A DNA stretch of 64,000 nt from contig NZ_LT629844.1 of NCBI RefSeq assembly GCF_900106785.1, positions 109,458 to 173,457 of the forward strand, in the 5' to 3' direction. Below the pieces are notes generated by a model. That model ran no database searches. It was not told the origin of the DNA and saw only the letters and a list, made by a program, of their open reading frames with translations. Shown one piece after another: positions 1 through 7,958 of this stretch. This DNA is from Prevotellamassilia timonensis (GTDB lineage Bacteria > Bacteroidota > Bacteroidia > Bacteroidales > Bacteroidaceae). The position numbers and the translations under genes are program-made. Numbering within the stretch: the stretch's first letter is position 1; each line of letters opens with the position of its first letter.

Positions 1-100
1 TGGCGCACCCGACAAACCCTGTGGAGGGCTGTGCAGATGCTAACCCAAAAACTGAGTTGCCAAACGATACATGATTGCCCAAAAGTAGTACCTTTGCACT

Positions 101-502
101 ATGAATCAGAATGGCAATAAAAATATGTATGAGGGCCTCGCCTCATATTTCCTCCCCGAAGGAGTTCTTAAATATTTCGAGGTGACAGACTTTGCAACAC
201 AGCGTACTCTGGACAAGGATGTTCTTTACACAACAGAGCTTCACATCTATCTGGATGAGCGCGACAATCGCACACCAGACATGAAGGATTCCGTGAGCAA
301 TGGTTTTGGGGAAGAATCATGTTTACTTGACTATCCAGCCCGAGACAAGAAGGCGGTACTTCACATACGAAGAAGGCGTTGGACAATGCCGGATGGCACA
401 ACAAGAAGTGTTGACCTTGACAAGGAGTTTGAACTGAAGCATAAGGGCACTCGATACGCGAAGGACTTCGCGCTTTTTTTAAAGAGGGCGAATGGACTCT
501 GA
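101..502 (+). CDS. ISAon1-type transposase N-terminal region protein (orfA)
   Basis: A 133-residue basic protein encoded by the first ORF of the insertion sequence. In this family the first ORF carries the N-terminal, probably DNA-binding, part of the transposase, and the catalytic part is in the second ORF. No clear zinc-ribbon cysteine pattern is visible here. Its end overlaps the next ORF by 11 bases. Just before the overlap (474-483) lies a run of seven T followed by three A, a sequence at which ribosomes could slip. The downstream frame is +1 (or -2) relative to this one. A fused product by frameshifting, or restart of translation at the overlapping ATG, are both possible. Confidence 0.75.
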   Translation: MNQNGNKNMYEGLASYFLPEGVLKYFEVTDFATQRTLDKDVLYTTELHIYLDERDNRTPDMKDSVSNGFGEESCLLDYPARDKKAVLHIRRRRWTMPDGTTRSVDLDKEFELKHKGTRYAKDFALFLKRANGL

Positions 503-1580
503 GACGATAACCGCTCGTCAGATTGGTTATACGTACATGATTAACAGCTCCACGTTTGCCAAAAGATACAAGGACGCCCTGAGTAACTTCGAGACGTGGG
601 AGCAGAAGGATCACGCATCCAAGTGGATTCTTATTCCGCAAAACGTAGGTAAGGAGCAAGGCATAGACGAGACCTCCCTCCAGGGCGAACTGTACACTAT
701 CGTTCACAACAAGGATGCCCATGGTCGCAAGGGTGCAATCATAGCAGTAGTCAAGGGAACGAATCCTGCTGACGTACTGAAGGTTCTCATGCAACTACCT
801 GCAGATAAGCGTGAAATGGTTGAGAATATCACGATGGATCTCTCAGATTGCATGCGTGTCATAGCCCGAGAGGCATTCCCTAAAGCCACAGTCATACGTG
901 ACTGCTTCCATGTCGTAAAACGCGGTGGAGAGGGCTGCGAAGAGATACGCCTGCGCCTGAAACGAAAAGCCGTAAAGGAGGCGAACAGACAGAAGGCAGA
1001 GTTTCGCAAATACCTCGAAAATCTGGCAGCGCAGAGAAAGGCTTACCGCGAGCGAATGAGGAAAAGGCATGGGAAGAACTGGAAGAAGAGCAAGCGCGGA
1101 AGAAAGCCTATGAGGCTGAACACTCGCTTTGAACCCAAAAGGCTTGAAAATGGCGAGACTCTTGTAGAGGCACAGACACGATGTCGCAAGCAATTGTCCA
1201 TGAGCCGAGAGAAGTGGAGCGCAACGCAGAAAAAGCGTGCGAAGATACTTTTCGCACTCTACCCAAAACTTGAAGAAGCATACAATCTGATCAACTCCCT
1301 TAGAGCCATATTCAGAAACAAGAAACTCACAAAGGAGACTGCCAAACAGAATTTCAAGGGGTGGTATGAGAAAGTGGCTTCCTGCACTCTGCGTGAAATC
1401 AAGTCCGTACGCGATACCATCAGATTCTATGAGGATGAAATCCTGAACTACTTTGACGGACGTAAGACTAACGCTTCAGCTGAATCGTTGAACTCAAAGA
1501 TCAAATGCTTTCGTGCACAAGTAAAAGGAGTCATAGACATACCATTCTTCATGTATCGTTTAGCAACAGTTTTGGGTTAG
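492..1580 (+). CDS. ISAon1/ISL3-type DDE transposase, catalytic part (orfB)
   Basis: A 362-residue protein that would cut and join the element's ends. Acidic residues in ISL3-like contexts are visible: 'GIDETSL' near residue 55, 'VIRDCFHVVK' near residue 140, and 'ASAESLNSKIK' near residue 335, giving a DDE triad. Between the second D and the E is a long, highly basic, helix-rich insertion (about residues 150-260, many RK clusters). It starts at an ATG inside the end of orfA. The stop codon lies within the inner part of the right terminal repeat. Functional assignment is family knowledge; the motifs are read from the sequence. Confidence 0.85.
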   Translation: MDSETITARQIGYTYMINSSTFAKRYKDALSNFETWEQKDHASKWILIPQNVGKEQGIDETSLQGELYTIVHNKDAHGRKGAIIAVVKGTNPADVLKVLMQLPADKREMVENITMDLSDCMRVIAREAFPKATVIRDCFHVVKRGGEGCEEIRLRLKRKAVKEANRQKAEFRKYLENLAAQRKAYRERMRKRHGKNWKKSKRGRKPMRLNTRFEPKRLENGETLVEAQTRCRKQLSMSREKWSATQKKRAKILFALYPKLEEAYNLINSLRAIFRNKKLTKETAKQNFKGWYEKVASCTLREIKSVRDTIRFYEDEILNYFDGRKTNASAESLNSKIKCFRAQVKGVIDIPFFMYRLATVLG

Positions 1581-1698
1581 CATCTGCACGGCCTACTCCA
1601 CAGGGTTTGTCGGGTGCGCCCATATGATAAAATTAAATTAGTAACAATCAAATTCCGCCTGTGTAACCTTATAGAACAAACAGAAAAAACTATAACAT

Positions 1699-2078
1699 TT
1701 ACCTTGTACTTATTTTCTCCACCACCCTCTCAGCCCACTTCAAGTTCACCGCATTCTTATCACCAGCCTCGGCGCGCTTGTATATCCATACTGCCTCGGC
1801 ACCAGTTTACTGGGTGTAAGCCTTGATCACGTCGTGCGTGCCACCGCGCGAACGAGCAGCGGTGATGGCGATGTCGCATGGGTGGGACTTGAAATATGAT
1901 ACGTTGGCGCGCAACTCGGCAGCATTGTCACCTTTGGTGGCAACGGCTATGATGAGGTCGTTGTAATGGCAAATGGTCTGCGCGTCGCTGGTGGTGTATG
2001 ATATGGGCTCGCCGTTGAGTATGTCAATGACCATGGTCTTGCCAAGATTGCCATGATGTAAAGCACGATAATCTTGTG
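1699..2078 (-). pseudogene. Remnant of a small P-loop NTPase
   Basis: On the minus strand an open frame runs from about 2078 to a TAA near 1810, then continues in the same frame for about 35 further protein-like residues ('TGAEAVWIYKRAEAGDKNAV...') to a stop at 1699-1701. The in-frame TAA therefore looks like a nonsense mutation. At the front, the reading 'HGNLGKTMVIDILNGE' resembles a degraded Walker A motif. Another frame just upstream reads 'HKIIVLY', the kind of strand that normally precedes Walker A, so a frameshift is likely there too. The middle ('ICHYNDLIIAVATKGDNAAE', 'CDIAITAARSRGG') resembles small ATP-binding proteins of mobile regions in Bacteroidetes. The name is tentative; the decay signs are direct. 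Confidence 0.5.
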
Positions 2079-2211
2079 GGGGGCATGATTATTGTACTGA
2101 TTGAGAACTTATATCATTCGCAAAAAAATGAGTAACAAACCTATAGATGCTCTAAAGCCAAGGCCCTTACGAACTTTTATCTGTTGCTTTTGTTTTGGAG
2201 AATTCCTATAT

Positions 2212-2592
2212 CTAAAACTCCGCATTCCACCACTTTGCAGGATTATTATCCACTATTTTTCGCTGATATCCCTGCTTAAATAGGCACAATAACAAAAACA
2301 ACGCATTACGTTTCTCACTTAAGGTTGCAATTCGCTTCAAATTATGATAAAAAGTACCTTTTTTGATTATTACGCAACAGGTCGAAGTCTTTTTTACCTT
2401 TGATGTCAATATGGCTCGATCAACATCTGTCAAATCGCATTTGGATTGTTGTATAAGATCCAATAAATGTTCCCAAAAACACTCTTGTTCCGTACTGTTT
2501 AACTTCGTGAAAACATTAAATGTTTTTTCCAATGAATAGACTCCACGTGCATACGATATAATTATTTTGAAACTTGAGCTATACATTACCAA
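2212..2592 (-). CDS. DUF5958 family protein
   Basis: A 126-residue protein whose features fit DUF5958: an N-terminal 'YSLEKTFNVFTKLNSTEQECFWEHLLDLIQQS', then 'TDVDRAILTSKVKKTSTCCVIIKKG', and a C-terminal helical part that ends 'LFLLLCLFKQGYQRK'. The function of the family is not known to me. The gene starts inside the end of the upstream nucleotidyltransferase (14-base overlap), so the two are probably translationally coupled. A small nucleotidyltransferase plus a small helical partner recalls MNT-type toxin-antitoxin pairs, but that is an inference from layout only. Base composition is clearly AT-rich, unlike the housekeeping genes of the window. Confidence 0.6.
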   Translation of the reverse strand: MVMYSSSFKIIISYARGVYSLEKTFNVFTKLNSTEQECFWEHLLDLIQQSKCDLTDVDRAILTSKVKKTSTCCVIIKKGTFYHNLKRIATLSEKRNALFLLLCLFKQGYQRKIVDNNPAKWWNAEF

Positions 2593-2866
2593 GCAATTTG
2601 TTTAGCAACAGAGATGGCGAAATTATGATGTAAGGTCTTGATCTATCCAAAGGCAATCGTACAATATCTATATTTCTATTAGGTCTGTCAGAATCCTTTG
2701 CACCTGGTATAGAGTTCTTTATTTTCTTCCACTTCTTATTGTTCAACCCCTCAATTATATAATCCCAATCAGAAGTCAAAGTGGCGGTTCCATTTGCATG
2801 ACTTCCAATCACAATAATGTTGCATTTAATACGGCTTGCTGCATTATAAATTCGAATTATCTCCAT
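2579..2866 (-). CDS. Minimal nucleotidyltransferase (MNT) domain protein, probably the 3' part of a frameshifted gene
   Basis: Ninety-five residues with the polymerase-beta-type nucleotidyltransferase signature: GSHANGT at 21-27, then SDWD with acidic residues D33 and D35, and a third acidic residue in 'NIDIVRL' (D67). These would bind the metal and NTP. The same frame is open and protein-like upstream of this ATG back to about 2970 ('KYFDECNIKFVRYTF', 'YEITRYGVSRM'). That stretch joins, by a one-base frame change near 2966-2978, with a 69-residue ORF starting at 3096. The original protein was therefore probably about 170 residues. Either the gene is broken or this short version is expressed alone. 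It overlaps DUF5958 downstream. Confidence 0.6.
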   Translation of the reverse strand: MEIIRIYNAASRIKCNIIVIGSHANGTATLTSDWDYIIEGLNNKKWKKIKNSIPGAKDSDRPNRNIDIVRLPLDRSRPYIIISPSLLLNKLLGNV

Positions 2867-2886
2867 ACGGCTGACGCCATATCGTG

Positions 2887-3096
2887 TTATTTCATAGCTA
2901 GAAGTAGGTTGAAAAGTGTAGCGAACAAACTTAATATTGCATTCGTCGAAATACTTAGCATTATCAAAAGATGAAAACGAATTTTAGCGACATAAAATAG
3001 GTCCGTGATTCTTATTTCATCTTTATATAAGTTCGCATATTCTTTGCCGAATAGTGTCTGTAATCCGTTATAGCTACTGTGTGAAACTGAATCCAT
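2887..3096 (-). pseudogene. Probable 5' part of the frameshifted nucleotidyltransferase gene
   Basis: A 69-residue ORF begins at an ATG at 3096, just after the end of wecB. Its first 40 residues ('MDSVSHSSYNGLQTLFGKEY', 'DEIRITDLFYVAKIRF') look like ordinary soluble protein. After that the frame turns into an implausible run of L, I, S and A, while the next frame becomes protein-like and leads without a stop into the nucleotidyltransferase domain. The change falls in 'tcaaaagatgaaaacg' (2965-2980), where short A runs could have gained or lost a base. A sequencing error would look the same. Alternatively it is a separate small hydrophobic protein. Confidence 0.45.
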
Positions 3097-3106
3097 TTTT
3101 ATTTTA

Positions 3107-4297
3107 TCATTCAGTCGTGGATTTGAAGTGTTGCTGCCCCCCATCATTTAAGATCTTGACTATCCGCTCGCATGCATAGCCATCTCCGTAAGGGTTGACA
3201 GCCTTTGACATTTTGTTATATGCATCAGCATCGTCAAGCAGTGTGCTTACTTCATCAATAATTCTGTTATAGTCCGTACCTACAAGATGAACTGTGCCGC
3301 TTGATAAAGCCTCAGGACGTTCTGTCGTATCGCGCATAACAAGTACTGGCTTGCCAAGGCCTGGAGCCTCTTCCTGTATACCGCCTGAGTCGGTAAGTAC
3401 GATCGCGGACTTCTCCATTAGATATACGAATTCCAAATATTCCAGTGGCTCAATGAAGAACATATTACCAAGATTGCTCAAATTCTCACCAAATACTTCA
3501 TGAATAGGTTTGCGCACATTCGGATTTAGATGCATAGGATAAACGAAATCTACATCTGGATATTTACTTTTAAGGTCGCGTATGGCTGTAACCATGTGTA
3601 TAAACCCCGTGCCAAAGTTCTCACGTCGATGCCCTGTAATAAGCACAAGTCTTTTGCCATTTTTAAGCCTTGTGATGTCGTATCCAGCTGTTGCGAGTTT
3701 TTCTGTTTGTTTTGCCGCAAGTGCCTTGTCACCCTTCAATTTTTTCACAACCATATGAAGCGCATCAATAACGGTATTCCCAGTAACATATATTTTGCCT
3801 TGTATCTTTTCCTCTATAAGATTTTTCTCTGACAAAGGAGTCGGTGAGAAATTATAAGTTGCGATACGTCCTGTTATCTGACGGTTCATCTCCTCTGGCC
3901 ACGGGCTATATATATTATGAGTTCGGAGTCCAGCTTCAACATGACCAACAGGGATTTGCTGATAGAAGGCCGCAAGCGCAGCTGCTGTAGATGTGGTTGT
4001 GTCACCATGCACTAATACAACATCAGGTTTACACTCTTTGAAAACATCACGCATACCAGTAAGGACACGTGCTGTGACGTCCGTAAGGTCTTGTCCCTGC
4101 TTCATGATGTTTAGGTCATAGTCAGGCTCCACGCCAAAGATGCTCAATACTTGATCGAGCATTTCACGATGCTGCCCGGTCACGCATACCACAGTGTTGA
4201 ATTTATCCGTGTACTTCTGGAACTCCTTTACAAGAGGACACATCTTTATTGCTTCAGGCCTCGTGCCAAAGACCAACATTATTGTTTTCATGCTCAT
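3107..4297 (-). CDS. wecB: UDP-N-acetylglucosamine 2-epimerase (non-hydrolysing)
   Basis: Interconverts UDP-GlcNAc and UDP-ManNAc in the cytoplasm, supplying ManNAc-type sugars for capsule or other surface glycans. At 396 residues it is slightly longer than typical (about 375). Visible motifs are 'GTRPEAIKM' near residue 11, 'HGDTTTS', 'HVEAGLRT', 'PEEMNRQ', 'GHRREN' and 'DSGGIQEEAP', which carry the acidic, histidine and nucleotide-binding residues of this GT-B-fold epimerase. ATGs occur at residue 1 and residue 3 (4291); either could be the start. It follows the short nucleotide-sugar dehydrogenase on the same strand, with a tRNA-like remnant in the 128-base gap, and belongs to the capsule-type tail of the locus. 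Confidence 0.93.
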   Translation of the reverse strand: MSMKTIMLVFGTRPEAIKMCPLVKEFQKYTDKFNTVVCVTGQHREMLDQVLSIFGVEPDYDLNIMKQGQDLTDVTARVLTGMRDVFKECKPDVVLVHGDTTTSTAAALAAFYQQIPVGHVEAGLRTHNIYSPWPEEMNRQITGRIATYNFSPTPLSEKNLIEEKIQGKIYVTGNTVIDALHMVVKKLKGDKALAAKQTEKLATAGYDITRLKNGKRLVLITGHRRENFGTGFIHMVTAIRDLKSKYPDVDFVYPMHLNPNVRKPIHEVFGENLSNLGNMFFIEPLEYLEFVYLMEKSAIVLTDSGGIQEEAPGLGKPVLVMRDTTERPEALSSGTVHLVGTDYNRIIDEVSTLLDDADAYNKMSKAVNPYGDGYACERIVKILNDGGQQHFKSTTE

Positions 4298-4359
4298 TAT
4301 ATTTTCCTGTTACGACATTCTAAAAGTGCAGTGTCTAATTATAATAGTTATTCTTTAGT

Positions 4360-4414
4360 AGCCGTTGGTGGTATCGAACCACAAGCATATAAACTTTACA
4401 CCAGTACAACGGCT
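4360..4414 (-). other. tRNA-like remnant
   Basis: On the minus strand this 55-base stretch starts AGCCGTT and ends AACGGCT, a perfect 7-bp acceptor-like stem. Its 3' half has a T-arm-like part with TTCGA in a seven-base loop (GTGG / CCAC). The middle is about 20 bases too short for complete D and anticodon arms. It is therefore probably a deleted tRNA or a tRNA 3' end left by integration or recombination, not a working tRNA. It sits between the nucleotide-sugar dehydrogenase and wecB. Confidence 0.45.
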
Positions 4415-4425
4415 TTCCAATAGTA

Positions 4426-5181
4426 TTAAATATGCTCCTCTACTCCTCGGAAGTGTACATTTAATTCATGTAGGTGTTCCAAAAGAGTGCCGAGCGGGGT
4501 ACCTTCTGTCATTTTTGCGAAGGCATTGACATCTTTGGGGAAGCATTTACCTCCATAGCCAAATTTGCCATCAGGGCCTGGCACGTAGGTGTGTGTGTCG
4601 TTGATATAGCCAGAGAGAAGTATGCCTGTATGCACTTTGCGCCAATCAGCTCCCATCTGTTCGCAATATTCGCGGCAAGCATTGAAGTATGTCACCTTGT
4701 ATGCACCAAATACATTGTGCATATATTTTGTCAATTCTGCCTCTAAGGGTGTCATAACAGTGAATTTCTTGCCAACAAAAATTTTGGTAAGTAGTTCGTG
4801 TGCACCCGTGAACACCATGGTCTGTTTTCTAAAGTCCTCAAGGAACGTACGTTCTGTTAAGAACTCGGGCATATAACATACTTGATGCTTCGTTTCACGA
4901 GAAAGTCGCTCACTCGTACCTGGGAGAATTGTGGTTCTTACAAAGACTGGTACGTTTGGCAAATTTGTTATCAGCTCTTTCATCAGAGACAAATCCTGTG
5001 TACCGTCATCTTCGGTCGGTACATGAATTTGTAGGAAAGCTATGTCTATGTTGCTTAAGTCATCATTGTACCCCTTGGGAGGGTCGCTAATGAATAGTTT
5101 GCAGTCTGGATTGTTATGTTCTAGCCAATCCTTTAGGGCGCCACCGACAAAGCCGCACCCAATAATTCCAACGTTGATCAT
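4426..5181 (-). CDS. Short nucleotide-sugar dehydrogenase lacking the C-terminal UDP-binding domain
   Basis: Belongs to the UDP-glucose/GDP-mannose dehydrogenase family, which oxidises a nucleotide sugar to its uronic acid with two NAD+. The N-terminal Rossmann motif GIIGCGFVGG (5-14) and the catalytic cysteine in 'FGYGGKCFPKD' (C213) are present. The protein stops at 251 residues, whereas classic members have 420-450 with a third, nucleotide-binding domain; only the NAD and central domains remain. The reading frame ends cleanly, so it may be a genuine short form of capsule loci instead of a truncation. Substrate is unknown. It precedes wecB on the same strand and overlaps nothing. Confidence 0.75.
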   Translation of the reverse strand: MINVGIIGCGFVGGALKDWLEHNNPDCKLFISDPPKGYNDDLSNIDIAFLQIHVPTEDDGTQDLSLMKELITNLPNVPVFVRTTILPGTSERLSRETKHQVCYMPEFLTERTFLEDFRKQTMVFTGAHELLTKIFVGKKFTVMTPLEAELTKYMHNVFGAYKVTYFNACREYCEQMGADWRKVHTGILLSGYINDTHTYVPGPDGKFGYGGKCFPKDVNAFAKMTEGTPLGTLLEHLHELNVHFRGVEEHI

Positions 5182-5677
5182 ATTAAAATGTTTTTATAAT
5201 GTTGCCTTTATGTTTCGAACGATCCTTTATAAGGATGAAGCATCTATGAAGAATGTAAGCGAATACAAAATTTGGTTATATTAAAATGCTGCTAAGGGAA
5301 AGCATACTTATATGCAGATAACAGTTGCTGTTAGGCGCGTGATTGAGTAAAACGTAGCCTGACACACAGCCAACCGAGGGTCGCGGCAGGGGATGCTACG
5401 ACCTGTTAATAACCCATTGACGGAATTCTTGGTTGACAAGTAAGCAAGTAGACTGGTTAACAAGTAGGCAAGTTGATAAGCTTAAAAGAATTTGGCAAAC
5501 TTACCTGTTAACCCGTTAACTTGTTAACTTGTTTACAAGTCCCGTCAACGCATTAAATGGAAAGGAATAAATGTGTGTGTTGAAAAAAGTATGCTTGGTT
5601 AGGCTGGGTATGAAAAAGAACAGAATGATGAAACATTCTGTGTGTGAATCTTCTTTTTGGAAAAAAGGCGAAAGGCC
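5182..5677. repeat. Spacer with short GTTAAC-type inverted repeats
   Basis: No gene is visible. Between about 5400 and 5545 there are many overlapping short motifs of the type GTTAACAAGTTAAC, TTGACAAGTAAG and GTTGATAAG on both strands. Similar patches recur in other spacers (about 7655-7700, 15055-15085, 22728-22800, 24245-24290, 28640-28675, 44945-44975). They may form small hairpins; no function can be assigned. Confidence 0.5.
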
Positions 5678-6814
5678 TTAAGGGTTTTGTAATGCCAGCA
5701 CCCAATACCCACATCGGTTGACCAGCTCGTCGTATTCCGCCTCGCGGAGTTGGCGGGTGGGGCTGTTGGCGGGCAACTGCGCTATAAGGGTGCTGATGGC
5801 CTGCATGACGCGGGACGTGGCTGCGGTGACGGGCTCGAGTTCGGTGCTGAAACGGGGGAGGAGTGGCGCGTAATAATAGTCGGACTCCTCTACCATGAAG
5901 TGAAGCATCTCGTAGACCTCGGCAGGGTCAATTTTGCCCTGTGCCGTGTCGGCAAGCAGCTGCTGGCGCAGCAGGTCGATGCTCTCGGCTTGGGCTGCTG
6001 CCTCGTGCTGCGTGCGCACGGGGTGAAAATAATGGTCGATAAAGGCGTTGCGCTCGTGCAGGGCACGGGGATAGCGTGCGGCGCCCTCATGGCGTGTAGC
6101 GGCCTCGTGCTTGCCCACCTCCTCAAAGCGTTCGGCGTGCACCCCCGACAGGGCTATGCTCATGCCGCCAACCTGCATTACCAGACGGCGGTCGCGTGAA
6201 ATGCGTATGACGTAGCCCTCAATGCCTGCAAAGGGGCCTGAGGTGATGCGCAGCAGGGTGCGGTTTTGGGCATAATAATGAAAGGGGTGGAGCAGAAAAC
6301 GAATGCGCTCGGGGTCGGCTTGGGCTATGCGCATGAAGGGTGTCATCTGGCTGTGGGGTATGATGGCCACACGGCCGTTGCTGCAGTCCTTGCACAGGTG
6401 GTAGGGCGGCAGGTTGTTGTCGAGGTAGAGCTGGGTGTCGGCCGGGGTGCCTTGTAAAAACACAAGGCCGCTCACCGTGGGCACCGACAGGGAGCGGGCG
6501 CCTCCAGTGCCGTCTTTGTGGCGCGGCACGTATTTAATGCTTTTGTGTATGAAGTAGGGGCGTCCGTCGTGGCGCAGTTGTTCCTCAACAGCCCGCACCC
6601 GTTGGTTGTGTACAAAAATATAGCACCAACCTGTGGCCGGTGCATTGTCGTGGTGGAGTGGTGAACTCGATTTGGTGTACGGTTTTATTGCCGGACCTGC
6701 TTGTGGGGCTGGTTCGGCGTGCTGTTTGCCTTGCAATGTGCGCGTTTTGCCATCAAGACGGCAATAGTGCGTTTGCGGGGCGGCAGAAAGAGAATTCGTA
6801 CTATCCAGTGTCAT
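5678..6814 (-). CDS. UpxY-like NusG-family transcription antiterminator with long C-terminal extension
   Basis: Resembles UpxY proteins, which join RNA polymerase early in Bacteroides capsule operons and prevent premature termination. After a low-complexity N-terminus (1-60) comes a NusG N-terminal-like domain starting 'GWCYIFVHNQRVRAVEEQL' (62-80) and a KOW-like segment 'GPFAGIEGYVIRISRDRR' (193-210). A further 145 residues follow that are not part of typical UpxY (about 170-180 residues), making 378 in total. It is the first gene of the minus-strand block leading into the nucleotide-sugar genes. No UpxZ-like gene or glycosyltransferase follows, so the operon it once controlled appears reduced. 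The long repeat-poor upstream region (6815-7220) could hold its promoter, but I see no clear box. Confidence 0.75.
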   Translation of the reverse strand: MTLDSTNSLSAAPQTHYCRLDGKTRTLQGKQHAEPAPQAGPAIKPYTKSSSPLHHDNAPATGWCYIFVHNQRVRAVEEQLRHDGRPYFIHKSIKYVPRHKDGTGGARSLSVPTVSGLVFLQGTPADTQLYLDNNLPPYHLCKDCSNGRVAIIPHSQMTPFMRIAQADPERIRFLLHPFHYYAQNRTLLRITSGPFAGIEGYVIRISRDRRLVMQVGGMSIALSGVHAERFEEVGKHEAATRHEGAARYPRALHERNAFIDHYFHPVRTQHEAAAQAESIDLLRQQLLADTAQGKIDPAEVYEMLHFMVEESDYYYAPLLPRFSTELEPVTAATSRVMQAISTLIAQLPANSPTRQLREAEYDELVNRCGYWVLALQNP

Positions 6815-7223
6815 AAACTCTCTTCTACATTATGTTGTCAGCTGTGGCTGGGCAGAGGTTGGCTGCATGTGCAATCTCTGTAGTCCTATACGCATAGGCC
6901 CTGTCACTTGCCACTGGCGTTGACGCTTGGTGCGCAGCAGCCAGTTTTGCAACATTATTGTTCATAGTCTGCTTGCCATTTTGGGTATGAATGATTGGCA
7001 AATATCTCTATCAGTTCGTGTATGTTTTCTATTATAAACACGACCTATGGCACAAAGGTAGTGTTTTTCTTGCAATTAGGACACTTTTACACTGCAAATA
7101 TTCTGCTTATGTACGCTTTATATCTGTCTTTGGCACAGTTAAGGTGTTCGGAAATGGCTGGTTATCAGGTGTGTTGCGAAAAATATGCCTGTTTTATAAT
7201 GTTAAAGTCATAATGATAAGAGG
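6815..7223. other. Gene-free spacer
   Basis: About 400 bases upstream of the UpxY-like gene. Short ORFs here are not protein-like. I see no clear promoter consensus, terminator or known RNA in it. A leader for the antiterminator gene would be expected in this region but cannot be shown. Confidence 0.4.
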
Positions 7224-7637
7224 CTTCAAGCTTCGGATTTAACAAGGGCGGGCTGAAAGCCCAATGGAGCACATAGCCCAGGGCAAGCGAAGCGACACCC
7301 TGGGGCATCCGCATAGTAGAGTCTCCGCGCCCTGTAAGGGCAAAAGCTTTAACCCTTTATGTTGTTATTTTTACTTGATAGCTGATTTAGCGGTCTTAAA
7401 GAGGAACATCGTATGTATATTTTGTTCAACACCTGTGCCATGTCCTAAAGCTTTTGCCCTTACAGGGCACGACTACTCCAACACGCGATACCCAGGGTGT
7501 CGCTTCGCTTGCCCTGAGCTAAGTGCTCCATTGGGCTTTTATTGACATCATCGGCTGCGGCTCAGCAATTCAAGCAAGCTTGATTGCATTCGCCTTGCAC
7601 GATGATTCAGCCCGCCCTTGCTAAATCCGAAACTTGA
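7224..7637. repeat. Palindromic repeat family A, copy 1
   Basis: A roughly 410-bp imperfect palindrome. Its ends read CTTCAAGCTTCGGATTTAAC and, inverted, CTCAAGTTTCGGATTTAGC. Moving inwards, both arms carry 'gggcgggctgaaagccca', 'cccagggcaagcgaagcgac' and 'gccctgtaagggcaaaagc'. The right arm contains one copy of the 68-bp hairpin unit (from 7546) also found three times before aguA. The short ORFs read across it recur in every copy and are not genes. Confidence 0.8.
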
Positions 7638-7958
7638 GTAAGAGGCTTAAAAACCTTGGCAGACTTACCTGTAAACCTGTCAACCTGGTCAACTTGTTTA
7701 CTAATTCCACCAGCTCTTCTGTATCCCGCGTTAGCGGCCCAAGAGCGGAGAACTCTTAAAGGTTCGTCGCACCCAAAATAGGGTGAGCCTGAAAAAACGC
7801 CATAAAAATTTGGGCAAACACCTCCTTTCACCTTAACTTTACAAAACCAAAAGTCCCCATGACGCTTAACAGTAAGAGCGTGGGGCGTAGTAAACATTTC
7901 AACTTTCGGATTCAGCTCCTTCAAGTTAAAACCGGAACTTGAGTAAACACATATAAAT

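Larger units (their letters stand above)
2..1620 (+). mobile_element. ISAon1-like insertion sequence (ISL3 family), complete
   Basis: The element is bounded by long imperfect terminal inverted repeats. The left end from base 2 and the reverse complement of the right end at 1620 share GGCGCACCCGACAAACCCTG and stay similar for about 70 bases, inward through the end of the transposase gene. Inside are two overlapping ORFs in different frames, the arrangement typical of ISAon1-type elements in Bacteroidetes. Both ORFs are open and the ends are intact, so it may be active. Only one base lies to the left, so a target duplication cannot be tested. Family name is from recall of the two-ORF layout and the ISL3-like DDE motifs. 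Confidence 0.85.

Noticed and set aside
7264-7545. ORFs reading 'MEHIAQGKRSDTLG...' in repeat A (also at 9718-10023)
   Set aside because: They recur only because the repeat recurs, run through palindrome arms, and translate similarly on both strands; no coding signal.
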